Of a DNA stretch of 64,000 bases, positions 21,890-31,228 are shown piece after piece. Made by a program: the position numbers and the translations under genes. Under the pieces are notes generated by a model. That model saw only the letters and a list, made by a program, of their open reading frames with translations, was not told where the DNA came from and did no database searches. Every line of letters begins with the position of its first letter. Position 1 is the first letter of the stretch. The stretch is from Siphonodentalium dalli (taxonomy: Eukaryota; Mollusca; Scaphopoda; Gadilida; Siphonodentaliidae): NCBI GenBank assembly GCA_032622095.1, contig CP136067.1:57081899-57145898 (forward strand), read 5' to 3'.

Positions 21890-22580
21890 TTTAAAAGAGA
21901 GATGTGCACTAAAAATATTGTCATGTTCTGAAAAACTCTGATCAATACAGAGAATTGTGGGAAGCGATACACAATTTTAAAATTGAATTGGTCAAGTTTT
22001 CAAGTTGACAGTAAGAACATTAGACCACATTAACCCTTCCATGGCTGGAGCTTCCTGAAATTTTGTAAAAACCCTGTACCAATGCATTCTCTTGTATATG
22101 CGAGTCTCCCATAGGCAGCCTCACATATATAAGAGAATGCTATGGCCTAACAATATTTACCTTGTCCTTGTAAGCGAGTGCATTCTCTTATATATGCAAG
22201 GCTCCTATAGTAAGTCAGTGCATTCTTTTATATATGCGAGACTCCCTATGGGAGATTCGCATATATAAGCGACTGAGTACACTGGCACATGATCTTTAAT
22301 ACTGCACCAGCGTAACTCCCATTACGAAAGGGTTAATATCGACCATACATGGGTTAATAATATACCAATTAATAGCACAATTGCATGGGAGCCAAACATA
22401 TCACGTTGCAGAGTGAACAGTTGTGAACATGAGCGAGTCTTGATGAGCATATTCTTACTTGACTTACCCATGGGATCAGACAAAATTGGCATACCATGAA
22501 ACATGGAGCCAATGTATTAAAGGGAACATACTGTTTTAGTTATTTATCAGTAAATGATGATTTTTGAGTGGGTTGAAATT
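21890..22580 (+). repeat. Tandem duplication, copy 1 (right part)
   Basis: Continuation of the 760-bp unit that begins at 14464. It includes the TTAA-type MITE at 22030-22336 and ends GAGTGGGTTGAAATT. It differs from copy 2 by scattered substitutions and small indels only. Confidence 0.9.
22030..22336 (+). mobile_element. TTAA-type palindromic MITE
   Basis: Bounded by TTAACCCTTCC and GAAAGGGTTAA. Inside, four inverted modules of the CTTATATATGCGAG / CTCGCATATATAAG kind are arranged around TGGCCTAACAATATTTACCT. The TTAA border and CCCTT start fit piggyBac-type ends. It is present in both copies of the 760-bp duplication, so it predates that duplication. Confidence 0.8.
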
Positions 22581-23340
22581 GTTTGCAATTTTTCCAAAGA
22601 CACATGTTAAACACAATTATGGTACCGGTGTTGTAGATATTTCATTTACAAGAGTTTTAAAAGAGAGATATGCACTAAAAATATTGTCATGTTCTGAAAA
22701 ACTGATCAAAACAGAGAATTGTGGGAAGCGATACACAATTTTAAAATTGAATTGGTCAAGTTTTCAAGTTGACAGTAAGAACATTAGACCACATTAACCC
22801 TTCCATGACTGGAGCTTCCTGAAATTTTGTAAAAACCCTGTACCAATGCATTCTCTTGTATATGCGAGTCTCCCATAGGGAGCCTCACATATATAAGAGA
22901 ATGCTATGGCCTAACAATATTTACCTTGTCCTTGTAAGCGAGGGCATTCTCTTATATATGCGAGGCTCCTATAGTAAGTCAGTGCATTCTTTTATATATG
23001 CGAGACTCCCTATGGGAGATTCGCATATATAAGCTAGTACACTGGCACATAATCTTTAATGCTGCACCAGCGCAACTCCCATTATGAAAGGGTTAATATC
23101 GACCATGCATGGGTTAACAATATACCAATTAATAGTACAATTGCATGGGAGCCAAACATATCACGTTGCAGAGTGAACAGTTGTGAACATGAGCGAGTCT
23201 TGATGAGCATATTCTTACTTGACTTACCCATGGGATCAGACAAAATTGGCATACCATGAAACATGGAGCCAATGTATTAAAGGGAACATACTGTTTTAGT
23301 TGTTTATGAGTGAATGATGAGTTTTGAGTGGGTTGAAATT
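22581..23340 (+). repeat. Tandem duplication, copy 2, with empty transposon site
   Basis: Same 760-bp unit as 14464-14532 plus 21890-22580. The sequence ACAAGAGTTTTAAAAG at 22649-22664 is the uninterrupted equivalent of the transposon insertion site; AGT at 22652-22654 is present once. It directly precedes, by 100 bp, the terminal EF-hand exon. Confidence 0.92.
22794..23096 (+). mobile_element. TTAA-type palindromic MITE (duplicate)
   Basis: Second copy of the element at 22030, carried along in the tandem duplication. Same TTAACCCTTCC and GAAAGGGTTAA ends. Confidence 0.8.
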
Positions 23341-23440
23341 TTGTCTTGTTTTCCACCATCAGCATGAGTTGCCATTCTATCGGCCATTGCATGCATGTCA
23401 TATTTCGTAGTTGTTATCCCATATTTCCTCTCTTTTACAG

Positions 23441-23663
23441 CGGCCATGATATATATGAGATGTATAACTCGAATAAAGATGACAATGGGAATGTTGATGT
23501 TTCCAAGGCCTGGGACTCTATGAAAAAAGTACCAACAGCAAACGGAGGACAAGTAGGCGATGAACAATTACTCATGTTCATGAAGACGGCTGCTGGCGAA
23601 GAGAAGGCTATTGACTTTCCTAAATTTGTTAATCTGGTTTGCAGGATAAAAATTAGCAAATAA
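23441..23663 (+). CDS. EF-hand calcium-binding protein, terminal exon
   Basis: The acceptor CTCTTTTACAG precedes the exon; the frame continues from 13760 and stops at 23661-23663. It encodes 73 residues after the junction serine. A second EF-hand-like segment, YEMYNSNKDDNGNVDVSKAW, has a loop with N1, D3, N5, G6, V8 but lysine at position 12, so calcium affinity is probably weak. The tail EKAIDFPKFVNLVCRIK matches in layout the last hand of penta-EF-hand proteins (IDFxxFxxxxxR), which serves for pairing rather than calcium binding. No membrane segment is present. The AATAAA word overlapping the stop (23659-23664) is too close to serve as a poly(A) signal; no clear one follows within 200 bp. 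Exact family (calpain-like versus sorcin-like) is undecided. Confidence 0.85.
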
Positions 23664-23979
23664 ACCCAAATTAATTACCATGACAGTGCACTGATTTTGG
23701 GGATGTGGCTATAGGGTCTGTTTGGGGGGTGTACACCTTGAAATTTCGAACTGCAGTTAAATCTAGCTATTGTGGATCTAGATGATTGTTTGTGAATAGA
23801 GTTATATCTTTTTGATCAGTATCTCCCATTAGTAATCACCACTTACATGTATAGAAATCATGGGTAAATATAACCATAACAGCCATAACTAGGGTTTGCC
23901 GAACCTGTTTACTACTAAATGCTTACACAATGTGTCTATAATTGTGACCATAAATGTGGTTGCTTCCAACATGTACACA

Positions 23980-24468
23980 GGGGTGTTTGTAGATCATGTC
24001 ATGAATCTCTACTCTTAGCTACGCATGTAAAGATGATATTCCACCAGTACAAAACCTGGCACCTTTTTGAAGTTTTGACAGGGAACCTTATAAAGTCGAA
24101 AAAATAACTCTGAGAATATATTCTTAGTTATTATGTGCCTTAATAATATACTTCACTGTAGGTGAGAGTCCCAACTCGAAATTGAATGTTTTTCTGTGAC
24201 TTTTGTGAGCCAATATCGCAATAGACATTGAATTAATTGTCCAGGAGAAATTCCATAATTGTACTTGACACAAAGCAAAATCGCTCACAAAGTCGTGAAA
24301 TACATTATTAAGGAACAGATCATAACAAAGAAATATATTCCCCATGTTATTTTGTCTACTGTATAAGGTTCCCTGTCAAAACTTCAAAAAGTTCCAAGGT
24401 TTTGTACTAGTGGAATATGATATCTACAGGCGTTAGCCCGAGTAGAGATTCCTGGCATGATCTACCCC
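23980..24468. mobile_element. Palindromic MITE, about 490 bp
   Basis: GTTTGTAGATCATGTCATGA near the left end pairs with TCCTGGCATGATCTACC at the right. Inner arms ACCTTTTTGAAGTTTTGACA plus GGGAACCTTATA pair exactly with 24360-24395. Arms are about 140 bp around a unique core. It lies just past the EF-hand gene and has no coding capacity. Confidence 0.85.
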
Positions 24469-24835
24469 CCTCCACCTCGTAGACAAAGCAGTCAGGAAAA
24501 TTCCATTATCTTTGCAACTGATGGTCATTTCAGAGAGAGAAAGTACAACAATTTCTGCCTTGGTTCTGAAAATAAGTTAAACAACAAATTTAAAATTTCA
24601 CACTATATACTGGTTGGTATATCAAACTATCTGAATAAATTCAACCTAATATCTGAAATTTCCAACTAATATTGTTTCAGACATGACATTTCTGGAAAAA
24701 AATTGGCTAAAGTTGGCATCCCTGCATGTACATATTTGTGGGAAAATCATCATAGCCCAGATAAATAAAGTTATTCATATAGCCTAGATTTTGACATTGT
24801 GGACATTTGGATAGTTACTGTATACTATGACTTTT

Positions 24836-25055
24836 AAAACCCTTTCATAACGGGAGCTGTGCTCGTGCAGCATTAAAGATCCTGTGCCAGTGTATTCTCT
24901 TTCATATGTGAGTCTCTCATATGGAGCCTCACATATATAAGAGAATGCACTGGCTAACAAGTTCAAGGTAAATATTGTTAGGCCAATGTATTCTCTTATA
25001 TATGCGAGGCTCGAATATATAAGAGAATGCAATGGCACAGTCATGGAAGGGTTAA
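24836..25055 (+). mobile_element. TTAA-type palindromic MITE
   Basis: ACCCTTTCATAACGGGAGCT to CATGGAAGGGTTAA. Contains CATATATAAGAGAATGCACT and its inverted partners. The left TTAA is mutated (TTAAA). Confidence 0.75.
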
Positions 25056-25593
25056 GTGACTCTTATCACTTTTGAAACTCATACAGGCATAAAGGGACCG
25101 AAGGCACTCACAGAGGGTAAATGTGCAATAAAATATAAAAGTTTGTAAAAACATCAACACTGAGAAGATGGAGAAATGGATAAACTTTGTTCTTATATTG
25201 ATAGTTCTCCAATAACAAAATTTTGCATGTTGAAACCATTGTTATGTAAACAAAACTGTTACAAGTGATTTGTCAACAAATATCACTCATTGTGTAGCAA
25301 GTTAAAATATTTTAGTCAGAATATGATTTTCAGAATATCTTTCAATGATTACTGTAAAGTTTTGATTATCTTTGGACTAATTGGACTTCTATCAGTAAAT
25401 CCACTGTAACAGTAACGTTTACATAACAATGGTTTTGATATGCAAAGTCTTGTTATTGGAGAGTTATTAATAATAAAAATAAGAAGAAAATCTATCCATT
25501 TTTGCATGTACTTGTTAATGATAGTTGTTTTACAGGCTTTGATAAAATTGATGTTATGTCGCACAGGCCCTCTTTGAATGTTTTGGGATCCCT

Positions 25594-25993
25594 TTAACCC
25601 TTTACCCAACAGAACGGCCCTGTGCCAATGCATTCTCTTATATATGCGAGTCGACCATAGGTCGCCTCGCATATATAAGAGAATGCATTGGCTTAACACA
25701 TTAAAAATTATAAAATTGTTAAAGAATGTAAGAAAAAATGGTAAAAAGTGTTAAAAAAAGATGTTTTTTAGGCCAATGCATTCTCTTATATATGCGAGAC
25801 GACCTATGGTCGACTCGCATATATAAGAGAATGCATTGGCACAGGGCATAACTGTAACTATCACAATGTGGTCAAGGAGCCGGTTCCAATGATATCCATA
25901 TTTGTATGGTTCTATTGAGACAGACCGAAGATATTTTAGGCTGTTGAAGCTTTATTTGGCCGGTTTTGGCCGGTTTGTTGGGTAAAGGGTTAA
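25594..25993. mobile_element. TTAACCCTTTACCCAACA MITE, 400 bp
   Basis: TTAACCCTTTACCCAACA faces TGTTGGGTAAAGGGTTAA. Two long hairpins (25625-25690 and 25775-25845) each pair TGCATTCTCTTATATATGCG with its complement around GACCATAGGTC or GACCTATGGTC. The copy at 44238-44627 is about 95 percent identical by eye, so this subfamily is recent. An inner right portion (GGAGCCGGTTCCAATG...GCCGG) is unique to the subfamily. Confidence 0.88.
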
Positions 25994-26447
25994 CCACATG
26001 TCACTGATCCTATCTATTATAAAAGTTGGCATCTGAGGAATTAATGGATGCAAGGCATTCACGGTGGGTTGTGGTGAGAAATTATAGAAGTCTGTAAATT
26101 GGTCATCAGCAAGAATGTGGGAAAATAGATCAACATTGTTCTCATGTTGATTATAAATAATAAATAAACTAAATAATTACCCAACAACAATATTTCACAT
26201 GTTGGAACTAATGTTATGTAATCATTACTGTTACAGTAATTTGTCAACAAACATCGCTGATCGTGCAAAGTAATAATTATAATATTCAAATCTAAATCTA
26301 TTTTTTAGAGTATTTTTCAAAGCTTGTACAATTTACCTTTCTGTTTTCATTGAAATAATTGGAATTTGATCACTAATCTTGCTGTAAAAGTAATGTTTAC
26401 ATAACAATGGTTTTGATATACAAAATCTTGTTACTGGAGAATTATCA
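25994..26447. other. Non-coding spacer
   Basis: Resembles 25130-25450 in short phrases (GTTATGTAA, ACTGTTACAG, TTGTCAACAAA, TTTTGATAT), so the segments flanking the element at 25594 look like diverged copies of one another, an old duplication of about 900 bp. No gene. Confidence 0.45.
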
Positions 26448-26886
26448 TTAACCCATTCATGATGGGAGCTGCACTGGTTCAGCATTAAAGATCATGTGCC
26501 AGTGCATTCTCTTATATATGCGAGTCTCCCATAGGGAGCCTTTATAAATATATATAATGGTGCTAAGGGTGCATAACGTGATGTGAGCCTTTATAAATAT
26601 ATGTAATGGTACTAAGGATGAGTAATGCAATGTGAGCCTTTATAAATATATGTAATGGTACTAAGGATGAGTAATGCAATGTGAGCCTTTATAAATATAT
26701 CTAACGGTACTAAGGATGAGTAACTCTATAAGAGAATGCACTGGCTTACCAGTTCAAGGTAAATATTGTTAGGCCAATGTACTCTCATTGTATATGCGAG
26801 GCTTCCTATGGGAGGCATATATAAGAAAATGCATTGGCAAAGGGTTTTCGCAAAATTTCAGGAAGCTCCAGCCATGGAAGGGTTAA
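26448..26886 (+). mobile_element. TTAA-type MITE with internal 49-bp array
   Basis: TTAACCCATTCATGATGGGA to CCATGGAAGGGTTAA. The left hairpin arm is interrupted by four 49-bp direct units (26536-26732). Confidence 0.8.
26536..26732 (+). repeat. 49-bp tandem repeat, four units
   Basis: GAGCCTTTATAAATATAT starts at 26536, 26585, 26634 and 26683 (period 49 bp), followed in each unit by TAATGG(T/A)(G/A)CTAAGG-type sequence. Expansion occurred inside the MITE. Confidence 0.95.
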
Positions 26887-26927
26887 TAATAACAAAGTTG
26901 GTCTCTTTTACATGCGCTTGATGGTAG

Positions 26928-27094
26928 CAAGGCTTGAAATAGCGTGTCTGTCAATTGCAGAATGAGGTCCCCAGAGGGTGAATTTAGTGATGCTATCCCG
27001 CATAGCGGGCTAGCATCACCAAATTGACCCTCTCGGGACCACATTCTGCTTACACCTCATTCTGCAAATGACAGGCTAACTATTTCAAGGCTTG
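26928..27094. mobile_element. Inverted-repeat element, GCAGAATGAGGTCC family
   Basis: CAAGGCTTGAAATAG and TTGCAGAATGAGGTCC at the left pair with the right end. The centre is palindromic (CCCGCATAGCGGG, GATGCTA/TAGCATC). The same GCAGAATGAGGT and CTAAATTCACCCTC words occur in the element at 42739-43175. Confidence 0.75.
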
Positions 27095-27456
27095 GAATGT
27101 ACAAACATTCAAGACTTTTCACATGTGACCATTGAAAATGTGTTGTGTTCCTTTACCTGGTTTCTATGCACTGATGTTTCTACATGTTCTTCTGTTCATG
27201 ATATATAATTTGCACACAAATGTGTTAACCACTATGTGACCTGCAGTCATTCATCTCCGCCTCAAACATGCTATTATTTATATTTATAATGACATCAATT
27301 TATACTTCATGTCATATTTACATGTAACTCATAAATTGTAAATATACCAATTATGTGTTAACTGTACACATAACGCTTCTATATGGCTTTACATAAAACA
27401 TTCCATGTCACACAGGCAGAGTTTCTCTCATTATATTCCTTCCTTGGCAAAGCAAA

Positions 27457-27675
27457 CTACAGTAATGCCCGAAGTATATGACCCTTTAACCACAGCAGAA
27501 TTATGGGAAATTTTTCAGGATTTAGTCAGAAATATCGCTTGTTGTCATTCATCGGAAAGCTCTCATTGAGAGCTTTCCGATGAATGGCAGCAAGCCATAT
27601 TTCCGACTAAATCCTGAAAAATTTCCCATAATTCTGCTGTGGTTTAGGGGTCGATCATTTAGAACATTACTGTAG
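27457..27675. mobile_element. Near-perfect palindromic MITE, 219 bp, TA borders
   Basis: CTACAGTAATG and CATTACTGTAG are the ends. Between them, long arms (CACAGCAGAATTATGGGAAA, TTTTTCAGGATTTAGTC, GAAAGCTCTCA) pair almost completely around a TTGAGAGC-like centre at about 27570. A TA|CAGT start is typical of Tc1/mariner-type MITEs. Confidence 0.85.
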
Positions 27676-28082
27676 GTGTTAATGTCTGAGGATATATCAC
27701 CTGAAAACTGGGCTTTCATGACAACACAATCTGTCGTGTCGTGTCAATTCGGGACCAAATCCGCAGATAATAAATGGTTCTTACTAACAGGTCAGCCACA
27801 TCCTAATAGTTGAATTCAGGATGTGCCTGACCTGATTAGTCAAACAGGGACATCAATAGATCACCTGGGGAGTAAAAAATCCAAGTCTGGCCAAAGTGGC
27901 CTTGTGAATATTGTTGATTTATCATTATCTAGCTTGATGCGAGATCATTACCTTTGACTGCCCACCATTTCTTATAACTGCAGCCAGAATAATGTGCAAA
28001 AGAAACTGCAAGAAAATTACAAGAAAGTCAGTTCAGAGGGAACATTTATAGACAAAACTTGGTACTGTTAGGGGTAGCCCTT

Positions 28083-28277
28083 TCTTTACTAAAAACGCAT
28101 CGATGAATAATTCACTAGGAAATGTTCAGATAATAAGTTTCTGCAATAATTATCAACTTTTGTTGAACATTTAATCTGCACATTTCCCACTAATAAATAG
28201 TAGTTGTTCTACAATTATATCATCTATTTGTCGATCTGCAATCTGCTTATATTTCCAGAACATCCAGAATAATAATA
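28083..28277 (+). mobile_element. Dispersed repeat copy G2, split by insertion
   Basis: Carries GAAATGTTCAGATAATAAG, TTGTTGAACATTTAATCTGC and TATTTCCAGAACATCCAGAA as in other G copies. The expected continuation (GAACATCC...AATCTATAC, ATGGGAGAATCCC) resumes at 29030, after the palindromic element at 28278-29028. Confidence 0.6.
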
Positions 28278-29028
28278 AACACCTCAAAAAATGAAAGTCC
28301 CCCCTAATATATTCGTTAATACTTTATGAAATATTGGATGGATTTTGACGAAACTTTACGCAAATGTTTAGTGGTATCTGATACACAACCTGTGTGAGGC
28401 ACCATCCTGTAAGTTATGTTATGGCCAACTGAGCATGAATTGAATGGAAGAGGGGCGCTTTTCAAAAGTTGCAAAACACTGATGTAGAGTGGAGTCACTC
28501 CATTGTTCACACAGGTTGTTACTGGCTGTAAATGTGGTCTAAAAGTGACACTGTTAGTCCACGATAACATGAGTATCATCTTCGGGACACAATGTTCCTG
28601 CTGCATACCCAGGCCATTCAGTCTAACCACATTCCTTTCGAATGACACCTTGAAGTTTCATGCTGTGAGCAACAAAGTTATTGAAATCAGTCTCTTTGAA
28701 GCCATTTTTCAGTAAACCATGTTTCCCACCATGTAGGGCATTGAGGTACCAACAGATAATGATGTTCCAAGCCTGTGCGAGAAGTGGGGACCAAGTCACA
28801 GCTGAATGTCTGTGATCACTCTACCTGTGTTTTTGCAACTTTTGAAAATTTCCCCTCTTCCATTCAATTTGTGCTCACTCAGCCATAGTTCACCTCACAG
28901 CACAGTAATTAGCACCCTTGCTGTCTTTGGTACCACAAATCATTTGTGGAAAGTTTCATTAAAATCCATCCAATATCTCATAAAATATTACAGAAAAAAT
29001 TAGGGGACTTTCTTTTATTGAGGTGTTT
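28278..29028. mobile_element. Palindromic element, 751 bp, arms about 230 bp
   Basis: AACACCTCAA near the left end pairs with TTGAGGTGTT at the right. Inner arms include GAAAGTCCCCCCTAAT, AATATTGGATGGATTTTGA and CTTTTCAAAAGTTGCAAAAC, all with reverse partners at 28830-29010. Apparent reading frames (28316-28648 -, 28806-29003 +) follow the arms and have no domain. It sits inside repeat G2. Confidence 0.85.
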
Positions 29029-29040
29029 AGAACATCCCAA

Positions 29041-29485
29041 TCTATACATTTATATTAACTGATGGGAGAATCCCATTTAATAGGGTTAAATCAAAGAATG
29101 TGCTAGTAGATGCATTTGTTGTATATTATCTTTGGCAGCATCTAGTAAGGGCATAGTGGGTAGTGGGTGTTAGAAACTAGCTCTACCCCCTCCCCCAACC
29201 CTATTTCTGAGCTCAGGTTATCCTCAATTTTTGTCCTGATAAAAATGTCGGTGAATTTACTCGACATGGAAATCATCTTTGCTTGCATCTATACAACTGG
29301 ATTTAACCACCTGCACAATGTCCGCAGCACATATATTTCTGCATAGTTCCAACAAATGGCCATTGTTGAACTTATTATCTGAACATTTGCACTTTTATCT
29401 TTTTGTCTGTCTGGCATCTATTTTTATTTCCTGAACATCCATTCAAATGAATAATAGACAATCCTTTATGTATTATGCTATAAGT
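29041..29485. other. Remainder of repeat G2 and spacer
   Basis: Contains GATGGGAGAATCCCATTTAA and, near 29365, another GTTGAACTTATTATCTGAAC start of the G family. No gene. Confidence 0.5.
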
Positions 29486-29692
29486 CACAGGGGCCTGTAA
29501 CGCGCTCCGCTGTCCGCGCCCCCCTTTTGCGCTGCCCATATACGCCGCTTCTATATACGCGCCTGCTTCACGTTAATGGTAGTATGTCCTATTATACTAC
29601 CATTAACGTGAAGCAGGCGCGTATATAGAAGCGGCGTATATGGGCAGTGCAAAAGGGGGGGCGGACAGAGGAGAGCGTTACAGGCCCCTGTG
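29486..29692. mobile_element. GC-rich 207-bp palindrome
   Basis: Arms of about 100 bp (29486-29585 and 29594-29692) pair with very few mismatches around an 8-base loop. Terminal CACAGGGGCCTGTAACGC is itself palindromic at GGGGCC. It contains CCCATATACGCCGC and CGCGCCTGCTTCACG. GC content is far above the neighbourhood. A foldback MITE is the simplest reading. Confidence 0.92.
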
Positions 29693-29893
29693 GTATTTTC
29701 GAGCAGATCAGGTTATTTTCGAACATGTCAGTAGATCAGGGTATTTTCAAACATGACAGCAGACCAGGGTATTTTCGAGTAGATGAGGGTATTTTCATGT
29801 AGATGAGGGTATTTTCGATCATGTCAGCAGATCAGGGTATTTTCGAGTAGATGAGGGTATTTTCAAACATGTCAGTTTATCAGGGTATTTTTG
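29692..29893 (+). repeat. GGTATTTTCGA minisatellite
   Basis: About eight units built from AGATCAGGGTATTTTCGA and AACATGTCAGCAG pieces, alternating 21- and 32-bp spacings. It directly abuts the palindrome at 29486-29692. Confidence 0.85.
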
Positions 29894-30136
29894 AATAAGA
29901 GTAATGATCGTTTGGATATTGTTTAAACTGGATTTAGGGGCTATATTCCCTTCTAATGTCGTGTAATGGCAAAAGAAAACAAATGTCAAACATAACAATT
30001 TATTGCTTCTGAATGCAAATGATCACAGCGTTGAGATGATAAGATAGATAAAATGATATATAATAATACATCTTTCACCAGTATGACATCAGATAGCAAG
30101 TTATTTGAAGATCTATGCATGGTTTCAGACCTTCAG

Positions 30137-30405
30137 TTAAACCTTCTATGACTGCAGCTTCCTGAAATTTTGTGTAAACCCTGTGCCAATGCTTTCTCTT
30201 ATATATGCGAGTCTTCCATATGGATCTCGAGCCTCGGATACATAAGAGAATACATTGGCCTAACAGTAGTTAACTTGACCGTGTAAGCCAGTGCATTCTC
30301 TTATATATGCATGGCTCCCTATGGGAGACTTGCATATATAAGAGAATGCACTGGCACAGGATCTTCAATGCTGCACCAGAACAGCTACCATCATGGAAGA
30401 GTTAA
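30137..30405 (+). mobile_element. TTAA-type palindromic MITE
   Basis: TTAAACCTTCTATGACTGCA to CATCATGGAAGAGTTAA, with two CTTATATATGC / GCATATATAAG hairpins. Terminal bases have drifted. Confidence 0.78.
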
Positions 30406-31062
30406 CAAAAACCACATGTGACATAAAAATACGCATTCAAATATCAATCAAAGGCATTTTTATCATAATGTAGCAATCCTCGACTAAAACAAGCCATTTT
30501 CTTTCTGCTATAATTCAAATCCAATGCAAAATAGTTTTCCTGGAAATTAGCTTGGAACCGTGAATACATCTTATAACTGATTCAGTATGTTGGGCATCAA
30601 AAACCATCTGCAATTGTTGGCAAAATGAGTAATACCATGTGGTTATGAATAGGTGTCACCAAGAAAGGTGCTATCAAATATCCAAATAAGTTCACTGGTA
30701 AATTGTATACTCATATATTTACACACTAAGTGTTGTCATCACTAAATCCAGCATTCTGATTGGTCGGCGCCCACGTGGCTAGTTGCAGTTATTTCTCGGT
30801 GAATGCGTAACGCCTCATAACACCAAGCTAATAACACGATCCATACGTCATTGTGTTTGGAAAGACGAACGCGTAATGCTTTGGGCGCATTTGAACTCGC
30901 GCAGGATTGACTTAATACATCATCGGGTTTCAATGTGAAGAGAAATTGTTCCTATTAACTTTTGCCAAGGGTGCTATTGGGTATTTTGGGCTGATCTTGC
31001 CACGATACACTTTTCGATTTAAATATATTTACAAGAGTGGCTTTTTCGCTAAATGTATATAA

Positions 31063-31228
31063 ATATAAGGCTTCAACTGTCATGTGGACTATTTTTATGG
31101 AGATGTAACGGTGAGGTAAGTGGTCATAACTTGTATGTAAAACCCTTCGGGTTTTACACAAGTTATGTCCACTTACCTCACCGTTACATCTCCATAAAAA
31201 CAGTCCACATGACAGTTAATCCTTATAT
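31063..31228. repeat. 166-bp hairpin with TTCG apex
   Basis: Arms of about 78 bp (GTCATGTGGACT, TTTTTATGGAGATGTAACGG, TGAGGTAAGTGG) pair with few mismatches and close on AAACCCTTCGGGTTT, a C(TTCG)G tetraloop sequence. It is either a foldback MITE or, if transcribed, a very stable RNA hairpin. No reading frame. Confidence 0.9.

Larger units (their letters stand above)
13761..23440 (+). other. 9.68-kb intron of the EF-hand gene, transposon-filled
   Basis: Phase-2 intron from GTTAGT to CTCTTTTACAG. Joining across it makes AG|C (Ser) and preserves the frame through to a stop at 23661. About 76 percent of its length is the 7.35-kb transposon at 14533-21886. The rest is mostly MITEs, a G-family fragment and a 760-bp tandem duplication. 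Confidence 0.85.

Noticed and set aside
23346-23440. Extension of the EF-hand terminal exon upstream of 23441
   Set aside because: The sequence before 23441 is a typical acceptor region (CCTCTCTTTTACAG), and the joined frame with 13760 makes better protein sense.
28316-29003. Frames in both arms of the 751-bp palindrome as a gene pair
   Set aside because: They are mirror translations of the inverted arms.
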